From Solibacillus isronensis (GTDB lineage Bacteria; Bacillota; Bacilli; Bacillales_A; Planococcaceae): DNA of 64,000 bases. The notes beneath the pieces are model-generated. The model ran no database searches. It was not told where the DNA came from and saw only the letters and a list, made by a program, of their open reading frames with translations. The translations under genes and the position numbers were made by a program. Of the stretch, positions 19,438 to 29,440 are shown piece after piece (the first letter of the stretch is position 1; each line of letters starts with the position of its first letter). The DNA is taken from contig NZ_JAMBOC010000001.1 of NCBI RefSeq assembly GCF_023715405.1, forward strand, positions 1,860,001 through 1,924,000, given 5' to 3'.

Positions 19438-20259
19438 TTATGAATTCGTTAGGACAAACACATGTGCAATCATTTGTGCATTTTGCGGAAAGCGTGCATC
19501 ATTTTTCGTAAATACAACATAGTGATTTGGATACGTCTTGTTCTGAATGACAATTGTGGCGCGAAAGGCCGGTACGAGTAATGTGCCTTTTTGAACCGTT
19601 GTAATAGGAACAATACGTATTCTTTTCTGTATTTCCTTAGAAAACATTGTCAGTGAGTAAGGCTCCTGCTCATTCCATTTGAGCAGGCATTCACTAAATT
19701 CATCTGGTAACATCGATTGAACTGTTTTAAACGAAATAAAATGGACCGGTGCCTGACTTAAAGGTTCAGTGCATTCATTTCCGGTATCGATATATGTGAC
19801 GAGCTCCATTTGTTGTTCGAACAGTTCCACTTTGCTTGTCGTTACATACCGACTTTGTGCAACATTCTGCAGTTTTTGAAACCAGCCTTGTTTCATCACT
19901 GTCAAACTAATACATACTATGCCGAAACATAAAAAAATATAAACGAAAAACGGAGATGCAAGCAAAAATGGTTGTAATGCTGTTATTAACCCACCTGCGA
20001 GCAAAGTAGCGACAACAATCCACTTCCCTTGCTCGTAAAATATTTTCCATTTAAATGAAAAGGCAATGCCTAATAGTACGATGAAACTTACAAGCAACAT
20101 GAATATGTTTCCCATAAATAAAACAGCGATCAGCGCACTACAAAAGGCCCCTAATAGTAATCTCCAAATTGGAATGATGGTATATGTTATTGTTGCGGTA
20201 AATTTTAGTAGTACGAGATTCATTAAAAAATTCATTAAAAGAATCCACTCTGCATACAT
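19438..20259 (-). CDS. spoIIGA: SpoIIGA, pro-sigma-E processing protease
   Basis: Membrane aspartic protease that cleaves the sigma-E pro-sequence after septation. 273 residues from the ATG at 20259, chosen for the CAGGAGGACA site 4 bases upstream and because the N-terminus then begins [20 protein letters not shown], like other SpoIIGA proteins. Five hydrophobic segments precede a cytoplasmic domain with the protease motif YIDTGNEC (Asp about 158). It is somewhat shorter than the B. subtilis protein (309). It forms the spoIIG operon with sigE. Confidence 0.93.
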   Translation of the reverse strand: MYAEWILLMNFLMNLVLLKFTATITYTIIPIWRLLLGAFCSALIAVLFMGNIFMLLVSFIVLLGIAFSFKWKIFYEQGKWIVVATLLAGGLITALQPFLLASPFFVYIFLCFGIVCISLTVMKQGWFQKLQNVAQSRYVTTSKVELFEQQMELVTYIDTGNECTEPLSQAPVHFISFKTVQSMLPDEFSECLLKWNEQEPYSLTMFSKEIQKRIRIVPITTVQKGTLLVPAFRATIVIQNKTYPNHYVVFTKNDARFPQNAQMIAHVFVLTNS

Positions 20260-20338
20260 GTATTGTCCTCCTGTAAATAAGATTATCAAACCCCCCCAGA
20301 GTTTTTTGTCTAACTGTTGCATAAATTTGGAAGAATCG

Positions 20339-20375
20339 TATGACATATTGTTACGACATTCAAATCCAATCGACA
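20339..20375 (-). promoter_or_regulatory. Candidate Spo0A boxes upstream of spoIIGA
   Basis: Minus-strand TGTCGAT (20369-20375), TGTCGTA (20352-20358) and TGTCATA (20339-20345) resemble the Spo0A box TGTCGAA. They lie 80-115 bases before spoIIGA; in B. subtilis the spoIIG promoter is activated by Spo0A from tandem boxes. A clear -35/-10 pair could not be assigned. The rest of 20376-20518 shows no gene. Confidence 0.5.
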
Positions 20376-20518
20376 AAAAGTTGGGAGCAGGAAAGTTAAA
20401 GAATCATAGGGGCATAGGGGGAGGTATTAATGTGATGGTGGGAATCTGTGAATCTACTTTTTCTTGCCTATACATGCATAGCCACGCTACTTTTCACAAC
20501 ATCTCTTAAACTAAAAAA

Positions 20519-20552
20519 AACGATTATTCACATATACATGTAAATAACCGTT
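20519..20552 (-). terminator. Terminator of ftsA-ftsZ
   Basis: A 15-bp stem (20519-20533 with 20538-20552, two wobbles) with a 4-base loop, followed by an eight-T run on the minus strand. It lies 25 bases after the ftsZ stop. Confidence 0.92.
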
Positions 20553-20577
20553 TTTCATATAATTGAAGTTTGTACTA

Positions 20578-21741
20578 TTAGCGATTGCGACGATTGCGTA
20601 AAAATGTCGGAATATCCAATGCATCGTCCTGCTGATAGTTTGTTTGTTGCGTATGACGTGGCGCTTCTTGCTGCACCGGATCTTGCTGGCGTACAGGCTG
20701 CTGTTGTTGCGGTTGATTTGTGCTTGTTGCAGCTTGTTGACGAGCACCGATTGACGGACGCACAGGCTGCGGCTTTTGGATAATAAAGTCATCAGAGAAA
20801 CCTGTTGCAATTACCGTTACGATAATTTCATCGTTTAAGTTATCGTTAATTACAGAACCGAAGATCATATTTACTTCTTCATCTGAAGCGAGCTGTACAA
20901 TATCGGCAGCTTCCTGAACTTCAAATAAACTTAAGTTCGTTCCGCCTGTAATATTCATAATGACACCTTTTGCTCCATCGATTGATGTTTCAAGTAATGG
21001 AGAAGAAATTGCTTTTTTAGCAGCTTCTACTGCGCGGTTTTCACCAGCAGCAATCCCGATACCCATTAATGCAGAACCTTTATCGGACATAATTGTTTTT
21101 ACATCGGCAAAGTCCAGGTTAATTAAACCAGGTGTTGCGATTAAATCTGAAATACCTTGTACACCTTGACGCAATACATTGTCCGCTTCACGGAACGCTT
21201 CCAGCATTGGTGTTGATTTATCAACAATTTGCAGTAATTTATCGTTTGGAATGACGATTAATGTATCAACTGCTTCTTTCATTGAAGTAATACCGCCGAT
21301 TGCCTGAGTTTGGCGTTTACGGCCTTCAAATGTAAACGGACGTGTTACAACACCTACTGTCAATGCACCTAAGTCACGTGCGATTGATGCGATTACCGGT
21401 GCTGCACCCGTACCAGTACCACCGCCCATACCGGCAGTTACGAATACCATATCAGCACCACGTAATACTTCTTCCAATTGTTCGCGACTTTCCTCAGCAG
21501 CTTTTTTTCCTACTTCCGGGTTTGCCCCTGCACCTAGTCCACGTGTTAATTTACCGCCAATTTGTAGTTTATACTCAGCTTTTGACAGATTTAAAGCTTG
21601 CGCATCTGTATTTACAGCGATAAAGTCTACACCTTGTACACCATGTTCAATCATGCGGTTTACGGCATTGTTACCGCCTCCGCCAACGCCGATTACTTTA
21701 ATAACGGCTAATTGTTCAACATCCGTTTCAAATTCTAACAT
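20578..21741 (-). CDS. ftsZ: Cell division protein FtsZ
   Basis: Tubulin-like GTPase that builds the Z-ring. 387 residues. Nucleotide-binding motifs [28 protein letters not shown] (tubulin signature) and the T7-loop segment [11 protein letters not shown] are present. After about residue 315 there is a Gln-rich linker, then the conserved C-terminal peptide [12 protein letters not shown], which binds FtsA, SepF and other partners. It has a strong AGGAGGAG site. Second gene of the ftsA-ftsZ pair. Confidence 0.98.
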   Translation of the reverse strand: MLEFETDVEQLAVIKVIGVGGGGNNAVNRMIEHGVQGVDFIAVNTDAQALNLSKAEYKLQIGGKLTRGLGAGANPEVGKKAAEESREQLEEVLRGADMVFVTAGMGGGTGTGAAPVIASIARDLGALTVGVVTRPFTFEGRKRQTQAIGGITSMKEAVDTLIVIPNDKLLQIVDKSTPMLEAFREADNVLRQGVQGISDLIATPGLINLDFADVKTIMSDKGSALMGIGIAAGENRAVEAAKKAISSPLLETSIDGAKGVIMNITGGTNLSLFEVQEAADIVQLASDEEVNMIFGSVINDNLNDEIIVTVIATGFSDDFIIQKPQPVRPSIGARQQAATSTNQPQQQQPVRQQDPVQQEAPRHTQQTNYQQDDALDIPTFLRNRRNR

Positions 21742-21781
21742 ACTCTTCTCCTCCTAATTGTTCACGTCATTCATTTTCGTA

Positions 21782-23077
21782 TTAATCGAAAAATTTGTTT
21801 AATAAGTTTTTCGCGCGATCAATCACACTTACTTTATTTGCGCTATCTACTCTCTCCGGCACATTTGATTGTTTTTTAGAAGGAGTTGGTTGAGTAGGAT
21901 AAGGTGCTGCATATGAAGAAGCTGGTACCGGCTCGCTTCTTCCGTAAAATTCGTCTTCTGCATGTGCATAACGAATTAAACCTACTGACGTTGTAAAGGC
22001 CGGTTCACGTACACCGATGTAATCAGGTGTATAAATGCGAACACGCGTTAACATTACTTGTCGCGCCAGCTGAGCAATTCCTTCAAGCTGTGCTACCCCG
22101 CCAGAAATGACGACACCACCCGGTAAATCCTGTACCCCCATACGTGCTAATTCATCCAATACTAATTCAAATAACTCTTCTAAACGTACTCCGATAATTT
22201 CCGAGATGAAGCGTTGACTGTATTGATCTGTTGTATCAGTACCAACAACAGGAACATCAAACGTTTGTTCATCGGAAGCATCATCGTAAAAGGCATGTCC
22301 ATACTGCTTTTTGATTTTTTCGGCTTGTTCTGTCGGTGTTTTTAATACAATCGATAAATCTTTCGTAATATGATCTCCACCTACCGCAATAACAGCTGTA
22401 TTTGTCAGCAGTCCGTCTTGGAATACCGCAACAGTTGTCGATCCGCCGCCTAAATCGATATAAGCAGTTCCTTGATTTTTCTCATCTTCCGTCAGCGCAA
22501 AATTGCCTGCTGCTAATGGTTGTAGATAAATTTCGCGAATTTGCAAGCCTGCACGTTCTACACATCTTAAAACATTATGTACAAGCGTCTTGGAAGTCGT
22601 AATCATTGTCGCATCCATCTCTAAACGAATGCCAATCATACCACGCGGGTCTTTAATCTCATCTAGGTTGTCTACGATAAATTGTTTCGGAATCAAATTT
22701 ACTAACTCTCGCTCTGGTGGAATCGACATTACCTGTGCAGAGTCTATTACTCTAGCTAAATCATCGTCCGTGATTTCCCGGTCTTCACCGTTTACCGCTA
22801 CAACCCCTTTAACAGGCTGTAGAACTGTCTGGTTTGCAGGAACTCCAAGCACCACTTCTTCTATATTAATACCAGTCATTCGCTCTGCTTGATCTACAGC
22901 TTTTTTAATGGACTGTACAGTTGCATCTATATCAACTATTGCACCTTTTCTTATCCCTGTTGATTTCACATGACCTACACCAATTACGTGCAATTGATCA
23001 CCGTTCATTTCTCCGATCAGGACCTTTATTGAAGATGATCCAATATCGAGAGAAACATAAATTTCTTGATGATTCAA
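21782..23077 (-). CDS. ftsA: Cell division protein FtsA
   Basis: Actin-like ATPase that tethers FtsZ to the membrane. 431 residues. The start is TTG at 23077, preceded by GGAGGT, giving MNHQEIYVSLDIGSSSIKVL; a longer frame to 23113 has no ribosome site. ATP-site motifs LDIGSSSIKVLIGEM, YIDLGGGSTTVAVF and GGVVISGGVAQLEGI are present, with the SHS2 1C domain between. The end IDRAKNLLNKFFD is the amphipathic membrane-targeting helix. It precedes ftsZ by 40 bases. Confidence 0.97.
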   Translation of the reverse strand: MNHQEIYVSLDIGSSSIKVLIGEMNGDQLHVIGVGHVKSTGIRKGAIVDIDATVQSIKKAVDQAERMTGINIEEVVLGVPANQTVLQPVKGVVAVNGEDREITDDDLARVIDSAQVMSIPPERELVNLIPKQFIVDNLDEIKDPRGMIGIRLEMDATMITTSKTLVHNVLRCVERAGLQIREIYLQPLAAGNFALTEDEKNQGTAYIDLGGGSTTVAVFQDGLLTNTAVIAVGGDHITKDLSIVLKTPTEQAEKIKKQYGHAFYDDASDEQTFDVPVVGTDTTDQYSQRFISEIIGVRLEELFELVLDELARMGVQDLPGGVVISGGVAQLEGIAQLARQVMLTRVRIYTPDYIGVREPAFTTSVGLIRYAHAEDEFYGRSEPVPASSYAAPYPTQPTPSKKQSNVPERVDSANKVSVIDRAKNLLNKFFD

Positions 23078-23179
23078 CTTTCTGCACCTCCTTCGATTAC
23101 TCCTATAGTTCATTCTATTGTAAATTTCGTTGATTGTCTAAGTAAAACGATAAATTGTAATGATATTTTAACGTGATTG

Positions 23180-23545
23180 TTAAGAGTTTTCCTCCTTTTT
23201 CAATCTTCTGTTCTCATATTTTGTCAATAATAACCGACGAATGACTGCGATATTCTGAAACAGTCGAACTCCGAATGCAAAAATAGCGGCTAAATAAAGA
23301 TCGACACCTATATGAACACCGAGAAAAGCCAATCCTGCTGCTAAAATTATATTAAAGAAAAACCCGGAAATAAATACTTTGTCATCGTAAACTTGTTGCA
23401 TTAATGCACGGATACCGCCGACCATTGTATCGAGAGCCGCCAGTACAGCAATGGATAAATAGTTTTCATAAACAGATGGAATTTGAATATCTGTTAAAAT
23501 CCCTAATACCACACCTAATATAAGACCTAAAAGTGGTAACCACAT
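23180..23545 (-). CDS. sbp: Small basic protein Sbp (DUF1290)
   Basis: 121 residues, three to four hydrophobic segments, and a strongly basic C-terminal tail (RRLLLTKYENRRLKKEEN). DUF1290 signature segments GLILGVVLGI and LDTMVGGIRALMQ are present. It is nearly always found between ylxX and ftsA in Bacillales, but no molecular function is established. It follows ylxX by 14 bases and probably belongs to the dcw transcript. Confidence 0.88.
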   Translation of the reverse strand: MWLPLLGLILGVVLGILTDIQIPSVYENYLSIAVLAALDTMVGGIRALMQQVYDDKVFISGFFFNIILAAGLAFLGVHIGVDLYLAAIFAFGVRLFQNIAVIRRLLLTKYENRRLKKEENS

Positions 23546-23559
23546 ATTCGCATCCCCTT

Positions 23560-24270
23560 CTACTTTTCTGATAAATACTTAATTTTTTGTACAGGCGCAA
23601 CTGAATCAATTTGTATATTCTGCTCTGCTTCATGAATCGTCAATACTAGATTATCAATATAAAACTCATTCTGGAATGTAGATGCCAGCAAATGGTTTTT
23701 CATCTTTTCGGCTTGCTCATGCGTAAATGTAATGATGTTTATTTCGATATCCGTATTTTGAATCGGCTCGCTATTGATCGTCGTTTTCCCATTAATATCT
23801 CGAATGGCTGAATTGTAGCTTAAGCGTTTGCCATCGACTTCAATTGCCCGGGCGTTATAGCGATTTAAATCATTTATAAGCCGAATTAACAGTTCAGGAG
23901 ATACAGGCTTTATTTCATAGCCTAAGCCCATTAATTCAGGTGAAGAGCCAACTGATAACGTTAACCCCGGTCCTTCAGCCGGAAGGATCCCTGCACGTTC
24001 TTTAAGTTGATCAACAGTTTGCTGCAATAGTATTTCCGGATTATCAAATTCTGCATCCTCGTATTTATTGACAGTTTCGGTTAATTGGCTTATTGCTCTC
24101 AACAGTTCGGAATGCTGCTCCTGTTCCGCAAATAATTGCTGGCGAATTTCCCAAACATCGACTGTATTTCTTTCGGCCGGATTTTGAATAGTGTTGTACT
24201 GCACTGCGAGCATAAAGCCGATGATGAACGAGATAATTGTAATATTGCGGTACATTTTTTTCGTCATCAT
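23560..24270 (-). CDS. ylxX: YlxX-like DUF881 membrane protein
   Basis: 236 residues: one N-terminal transmembrane segment (about residues 9-25), a coiled-coil stretch (about 40-95) and a C-terminal DUF881 domain with the family patterns GLTLSVGSSPE and LINDLNRYNARAIEVDGKRL. DUF881 proteins occur in pairs within the dcw clusters of spore-formers; function unknown. This and ylxW look like an ancient duplication. The start has overlapping GGAGG sites. Confidence 0.86.
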   Translation of the reverse strand: MMTKKMYRNITIISFIIGFMLAVQYNTIQNPAERNTVDVWEIRQQLFAEQEQHSELLRAISQLTETVNKYEDAEFDNPEILLQQTVDQLKERAGILPAEGPGLTLSVGSSPELMGLGYEIKPVSPELLIRLINDLNRYNARAIEVDGKRLSYNSAIRDINGKTTINSEPIQNTDIEINIITFTHEQAEKMKNHLLASTFQNEFYIDNLVLTIHEAEQNIQIDSVAPVQKIKYLSEK

Positions 24271-24290
24271 CCTCCCTCCGATCTTATGCC

Positions 24291-25031
24291 TTATTCATCG
24301 CTGACTGTATGCATTTCTATTAGGTCATCTTTTTCCAAAGTAACAACAATTTGTTCATTTAATAATTGGTCAAATACTCCCCCTGCCAATTCTAACGAAG
24401 AAACAAGTACATCCTGATTACCTACCGCCTCGATTACAAATGGTGCTGGGTACTGTTGTCCATCAATTGTAATGACAGGACCATTGCAGGCAATGTAAGA
24501 ATTCGGTTTTAAACGTTGCCCATTAATCGAAATTGCCTCGGCACCTGCAATTTTTAGTTCATTTAATACTTTAAATATGTGACTTTCGTGCACAATATAC
24601 TCATTCGGGTTAGTAGAATTTGGATTATAATTCCCATCTTGCAGTGTTATTTTGATCCCTTGTCCCATTCCATCTGTTATTCCTAGTAAAAGTCGCAATT
24701 GCTCAGCATCCTGCCGATTCTGTTCATATTGCGTTTCGTTCGAAGAGAACTGCTTTTCATACGTTCGAATTTTCTCCTCTAATTGGGCCAACTCATCTGC
24801 AAGCTCTTTGTTTCTTTCCTGTTTTTCAATCAAATCTTCCATGTACCGGTTTTCCTGTTCAAACTGGGGAGAGGCAGAACTTAATGTACGCTTGTCCTTT
24901 GATAAATTATAGGAAAAGCCGATAATAAATCCTGTGATCACGCATACAATGAGTATAGCGCCATACTTTTTTGAAAATAAAGTTGAACTTTTCCTCGGCT
25001 GCCTTCTGTTATCATTCTGGCTCTTCTTCAT
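24291..25031 (-). CDS. ylxW: YlxW-like DUF881 membrane protein
   Basis: 246 residues from the ATG at 25031 (GGAAGAACAAA upstream), overlapping the divIB end by 20 bases. The N-terminus is basic, followed by one membrane segment (YGAILIVCVITGFIIGF), a long coiled coil (about 60-110) and the DUF881 domain with ITDGMGQGIKITLQDG and AEAISINGQRLKPNSYI. Likely extracytoplasmic and associated with the divisome by position only. Paralogous to the next gene, ylxX. Confidence 0.86.
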   Translation of the reverse strand: MKKSQNDNRRQPRKSSTLFSKKYGAILIVCVITGFIIGFSYNLSKDKRTLSSASPQFEQENRYMEDLIEKQERNKELADELAQLEEKIRTYEKQFSSNETQYEQNRQDAEQLRLLLGITDGMGQGIKITLQDGNYNPNSTNPNEYIVHESHIFKVLNELKIAGAEAISINGQRLKPNSYIACNGPVITIDGQQYPAPFVIEAVGNQDVLVSSLELAGGVFDQLLNEQIVVTLEKDDLIEMHTVSDE

Positions 25032-25869
25032 TTTGTTCTTCCAGTTGCCCCCCTTCATCAGTTTCCGCATTTTCTGTTTCATCTGTAGTTTCTTCAGTGT
25101 CTTCTTTTATTAATGAATACTCTCCTGAAAAAGGTCGGTAATATGAACCGACTTCAATATCTACAATTCCTTTTTCAGAAACGTCCTCGCTTTCAATTTG
25201 CGCAATGATCGATGGATAGTAATTTAACTTTTCTGCTAAAGTATTCGCATCTGCGCGTACTTCATAGCCATCATTCATAAATAGCGTAATTGAATACGGG
25301 TCCGCTTCTGTAGGATTTGCATTAATTTGTGAAATGAGCGACAGTACTTCCGGTTTTAGATTCGCAAGTTCCTTTAACAGCTTTTTTCGAAGTGACTCAT
25401 TTTCAAAGTCCCGAAAAATCGGGGCATCGATCGGAACAATTTCATTGGATTCTTCAAAAACAATGCCATTATCAAGCATAGGGTAAAATTCCCCGTCTTG
25501 TGAAATATAGGCTACTTTTTGCCATTCCTCTATTGTAATTTGAACTTCATTCAGGAATTTTCTTTCGACATTTACGGATTTTACCCATTCGTGCTGAGCA
25601 ATCGCCTGCTCCACTTCCGAAATTTTAAAGCCCCATAACGAATCATCAATTTTTAAATTTGACTGTTCGATATAGTACGTATCTTCCTTAAGGGCTGCCC
25701 CTTTAATATCAATCTTTTTTATATCACTATAAGGTAATTGAAAATAAAGAAGGATGATAATGATAAAAAGAAAAATCGTCACTAGTGCTAAAAATTTAAA
25801 ATTTGTACGGCGTCTTCTGCGTTTTTTCATAGCTGGTACTCGTTCTGTAATATCGATTACTTTTTCCAT
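25012..25869 (-). CDS. divIB: DivIB/FtsQ cell division protein
   Basis: Divisome membrane protein forming a complex with FtsL and DivIC. 285 residues: a basic cytoplasmic N-terminus (KKRRRRRTNFK), one transmembrane segment (about 27-46), a POTRA domain beginning IKKIDIKGAALKEDTYY, the FtsQ/DivIB beta domain, and a highly acidic Glu/Thr-rich tail. In B. subtilis murG and murB lie between spoVE and divIB; here only 5 bases separate the two genes. Confidence 0.93.
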   Translation of the reverse strand: MEKVIDITERVPAMKKRRRRRTNFKFLALVTIFLFIIIILLYFQLPYSDIKKIDIKGAALKEDTYYIEQSNLKIDDSLWGFKISEVEQAIAQHEWVKSVNVERKFLNEVQITIEEWQKVAYISQDGEFYPMLDNGIVFEESNEIVPIDAPIFRDFENESLRKKLLKELANLKPEVLSLISQINANPTEADPYSITLFMNDGYEVRADANTLAEKLNYYPSIIAQIESEDVSEKGIVDIEVGSYYRPFSGEYSLIKEDTEETTDETENAETDEGGQLEEQNEEEPE

Positions 25870-25874
25870 TATCC

Positions 25875-26960
25875 TTACTCCTTCCTTCTTTCATAAGAGA
25901 AATTTAAAATAAGCGCTACTGTTACCCAGACAACAACAAGCGATGTTCCGCCATAGCTTATAAATGGCAGTGTTACACCTGTTACAGGCAGTAAATTAAT
26001 AACTACCCCTATGTTCAGCGCTGCCTGTACAGCAATCATCGTTGTAAGCCCGCATATTGCATAAAAATGAAATACATGCTTACATTGTAATGCCAAGCGA
26101 TATCCAAGAATTAAAAAGCACGCAAAAATAAGCAGCAGTCCCATTCCACCGACAAGGCCGATTTCTTCTAAAATAATTGCAAATATAAAATCGTTCTGCG
26201 GTTCCGGTAAGTATAAATACTTTTGTCTACTTTTTAATAATCCATGTCCAAACAAGCCTGCCGGACCTATCGCAAATAAAGATTGTACAGCTTGGAAGCC
26301 GCTTCCTAACGGGTCTGCCCAAGGATTGATAAACGCTTCGATCCGTTTAAGACGATATGGAGCCGCGATAATTAACCCGGCAAGGCCCCCTATACCTAAA
26401 GTGATGAGGACAACATATAAGCGCAACGGATATTGTGCAATAAAAAATATAATTAAAACAACTACAACTAAAATAAAGACAGCACCGAAATCAGGCTGAA
26501 GCATAATTAAGGCTGCCGGAAGGATCAATATGAGAAAATGCTTCAATTGAACAATGCGCTCATACGATTTCCGCTGTGTTAATAATGCACTAATATAAAT
26601 AATTGTCGTTACTTTCGCAATTTCAGCCGGTTGTATCGTTAAAGGACCGACTCCAATCCAACTTTGAGAACCATTTCGGACAATCCCGATACCCGGAATA
26701 AGAACAGCAACAAGTAAGCCAAGCGAGATGATATAAAAAATCTTCCACACTTTCGGTTGCTGTAGAAACTCCCAGTTCATAATGGCTGCACAAATGATAA
26801 GTGCAACGACGAAATAAATGGACTGCTTCAGGTAAAACGGGGTTTGTCCATCATAGTGAACATTCCCCCAATATGTACCTGCAGAATAAATAAAGAGAAT
26901 ACCAATAAGCGACAATACAATCGCAGTGATCATAAAATACTGTTGATTTTTTTGCGACAG
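25875..26960 (-). CDS. spoVE: SEDS glycosyltransferase (SpoVE/FtsW type)
   Basis: Polytopic peptidoglycan polymerase of the SEDS family, acting with a class B PBP. About 361 residues and ten membrane segments. Conserved patterns: FIYSAGTYWGN, GIVRNGSQSWIGVGPLTIQPAEIAK split over the large loop, and VTGVTLPFISYGGTS. No ribosome site precedes the ATG at 26933, whereas AAAGGA stands 8 bases before an in-frame CTG at 26958-26960, and a stop lies just above; a CTG start is therefore proposed. Located where B. subtilis has spoVE, next to spoVD, but vegetative FtsW function cannot be excluded. Confidence 0.9.
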   Translation of the reverse strand: MSQKNQQYFMITAIVLSLIGILFIYSAGTYWGNVHYDGQTPFYLKQSIYFVVALIICAAIMNWEFLQQPKVWKIFYIISLGLLVAVLIPGIGIVRNGSQSWIGVGPLTIQPAEIAKVTTIIYISALLTQRKSYERIVQLKHFLILILPAALIMLQPDFGAVFILVVVVLIIFFIAQYPLRLYVVLITLGIGGLAGLIIAAPYRLKRIEAFINPWADPLGSGFQAVQSLFAIGPAGLFGHGLLKSRQKYLYLPEPQNDFIFAIILEEIGLVGGMGLLLIFACFLILGYRLALQCKHVFHFYAICGLTTMIAVQAALNIGVVINLLPVTGVTLPFISYGGTSLVVVWVTVALILNFSYERRKE

Positions 26961-26975
26961 TGTAACTATCCTTTC

Positions 26976-28328
26976 CTATGAAAGTTTCATAACACGATTT
27001 ATAAATAAGTCGCCCCGAATTTCAAAGCTCGCATGTTGATCCCAGCTTGCACATGCCGGTGACAGTAAAATGATGTCACCTTCTTCAGACATTTTTGCTC
27101 CGTAACCGACTGCATCTTCTACATCAATTGCACGCACAATATTCGTAATGCCACATGATTTTGCAAATTCGATAAAGCGAAGTGCAGTCTCGCCAAACGC
27201 GACAACTGCTTTTACACGTGTCATTTCTTTACGAAGCTCTTCAAATGAATGCCCACGGTCTAATCCGCCGGCCAATAATACAATCGGTTGCTCAAATGCA
27301 GCCAAGGCACTTTTCGTTGCCAGTACATTTGTTGCTTTTGAATCATTATAAATTTTACGTCCTTGCCATTCACGGACAAACTGCGTACGGTGACGTACCC
27401 CTGCAAATGTTGATAAAACTTCTTCAATTGCTTCAACAGGACATTGCTGCAGTAGCGCTGCTGCTACAGCACATAAAATGTTTTCTAAATTATGCTCGCC
27501 CGGCAATACAATATTATCACGTTTTAAGATCACATCGCCTTGCCAATAAATGTTTTCTTTATCAGCACTGATTCCTTGTTTTGCATGACCTTTTGTCGTA
27601 AATGGAACGAGTTGGGCATTTGATTTTTGGGCATATTTCGCCACAACTTCCTGATCCGCATTATAAATAAAATAATCTTCAGCTGTCTGGTTGCGTGTGA
27701 CCCCAAATTTAGCCTCAGCATATTCTTCAAATGTCCCATGGTAATCTAGATGGGCTTCATAAAGATTTGTCAAAATTGCAATATGTGGTCTGAATTCACG
27801 TGTTCCCATTAACTGAAACGATGATAATTCGGTAACGATGACCTCATCTGCTTTTGCTTCTGCTGCAACACCACAAGCAACGGTTCCAATATTCCCGGCG
27901 ATTAATGGTTTTAAACGGCCTACTTTCAGCATTTCGTAAAGTAATGTTGTCGTTGTTGTTTTACCATTCGAACCGGTAATACCGATAAATGGCGCTTCAC
28001 TTACTAAATAGGCAAGTTCCATTTCTGTAATAACAGGCAGACCTTTTGTTATCGCATCGGCAACGATCGGATTTGTGTATGGAATCCCAGGGTTTTTTAC
28101 GATAAGCTCAAAACCTTCATCAAGCAAATCTTCTGGATGTCGTCCACAAATTACGGTAATTCCTTTCGACAAAAGCTCCTGCGCTTCAGGATTTGCATCA
28201 AATGGCTTTGCATCATTGACTGTTACAAATGCACCTAACCGATGCAAAAGTTCAGCAGCCGCAACACCACTTTTCGCCAATCCTAAAACGAGTACTTTTT
28301 TAGCTTTTAATCCTTCATATTCCATCAT
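26976..28328 (-). CDS. murD: UDP-N-acetylmuramoylalanine-D-glutamate ligase
   Basis: Adds D-glutamate to UDP-MurNAc-L-Ala. 450 residues from the ATG at 28328, which has GGAGG 7 bases upstream and overlaps the mraY stop as ATGA; the frame extends upstream to 28403 without a ribosome site. The P-loop [19 protein letters not shown], the NDSKATN segment and [18 protein letters not shown] are all present. It precedes the SEDS gene by 15 bases. Confidence 0.97.
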   Translation of the reverse strand: MMEYEGLKAKKVLVLGLAKSGVAAAELLHRLGAFVTVNDAKPFDANPEAQELLSKGITVICGRHPEDLLDEGFELIVKNPGIPYTNPIVADAITKGLPVITEMELAYLVSEAPFIGITGSNGKTTTTTLLYEMLKVGRLKPLIAGNIGTVACGVAAEAKADEVIVTELSSFQLMGTREFRPHIAILTNLYEAHLDYHGTFEEYAEAKFGVTRNQTAEDYFIYNADQEVVAKYAQKSNAQLVPFTTKGHAKQGISADKENIYWQGDVILKRDNIVLPGEHNLENILCAVAAALLQQCPVEAIEEVLSTFAGVRHRTQFVREWQGRKIYNDSKATNVLATKSALAAFEQPIVLLAGGLDRGHSFEELRKEMTRVKAVVAFGETALRFIEFAKSCGITNIVRAIDVEDAVGYGAKMSEEGDIILLSPACASWDQHASFEIRGDLFINRVMKLS

Positions 28329-29299
28329 AATAACGCCTCCGCTAATACTGCTATAAGTGCTACGATACACCCTGTTGACCAAAATACTAGTACGACTTTC
28401 CATTCTGACCAGCCAGATAATTCAAAATGGTGATGAATCGGACTCATTTTGAATATACGCTTTTTACGGAGTTTATAGCTACCTACTTGTAAAATAACGG
28501 ATAATGTTTCAATAACAAATACGAGACCGATTAACAGTAACAACAATTCTTGTTTTACCAGTACCGAAATCATTGCCAATGCACCGCCAAGCGCAAGGGA
28601 ACCTGTATCTCCCATAAACACTTTTGCCGGGTTTGCATTAAAAATCAGAAATCCAAGTAATGCACCAGTTACAGCAAATGCAAATAAGGCGATATCGGCT
28701 TGCTCGTTAAATAATGCAATGACACCGAATGCTGCAAAAGCGATTGAAGCCGTTCCTGATACGAGCCCATCCAAACCATCTGTTAAATTGACTGCATTTG
28801 AAAAACCTACTAGCCAGAAAATTAAAAACCCAACATAAAGAATTCCTAAATCAATCGATACATCGGTATACGGAATCCCTACAGATGTATCAAATGAACC
28901 TAGACGTAATAGTAAGAATGCCGCAATTGCAATTGCGATTTGACCAATTAATTTTTGAAGAGAAGTCAATCCTAAATTACGTTTAAATATAACTTTTAGC
29001 CCATCATCTAAAAAGCCAATTACGCCAAATCCAACTAAAACAAGTAATAATACAATCGTTTGTGTTGTAAACAAGTCGAAAATCATTGCTACGATAATTG
29101 TCGAAATAATAATGGCTAACAAGAAAATTAAACCACCCATTGTAGGTGTACCCGCTTTTTTCATATGTGATTGAGGGCCTTCTTCACGTATACTTTGCCC
29201 GAATTTTAATCGGCGTAAAAGAGGGATTCCTACTGGTGCTAAAATGACCGTTACTAAAAATGATGAAAAGAGTATGGTCAATGTTGTTGATAATGTCAT
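28325..29299 (-). CDS. mraY: Phospho-N-acetylmuramoyl-pentapeptide transferase
   Basis: Makes lipid I by moving phospho-MurNAc-pentapeptide onto undecaprenyl phosphate. 324 residues, ten membrane segments. Family motifs seen: [18 protein letters not shown] (Asp pair), [26 protein letters not shown] and the cytoplasmic PIHHHFEL. The 141 bases upstream, between it and spoVD, are where murE sits in B. subtilis; they hold no gene here. Confidence 0.97.
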   Translation of the reverse strand: MTLSTTLTILFSSFLVTVILAPVGIPLLRRLKFGQSIREEGPQSHMKKAGTPTMGGLIFLLAIIISTIIVAMIFDLFTTQTIVLLLVLVGFGVIGFLDDGLKVIFKRNLGLTSLQKLIGQIAIAIAAFLLLRLGSFDTSVGIPYTDVSIDLGILYVGFLIFWLVGFSNAVNLTDGLDGLVSGTASIAFAAFGVIALFNEQADIALFAFAVTGALLGFLIFNANPAKVFMGDTGSLALGGALAMISVLVKQELLLLLIGLVFVIETLSVILQVGSYKLRKKRIFKMSPIHHHFELSGWSEWKVVLVFWSTGCIVALIAVLAEALL

Positions 29300-29440
29300 A
29301 ATATATCTCCTTTAAAACTTCTGTCTGAATATGGTGGAACGTTTGATTTTCAACGATTACGACCTTAAGATATTATTGTGAAAAAACGTCCTTCACTATA
29401 ATAGTTGTTTTAGTTGCATTTTGAAAGATGGAATTTCAAT

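Noticed and set aside
20260..20376. Extended N-terminus of SpoIIGA, including a seven-C run that might signal a frameshift
   Set aside because: The ribosome site and family-like N-terminus place the start at 20259, so the C-run is in the leader.
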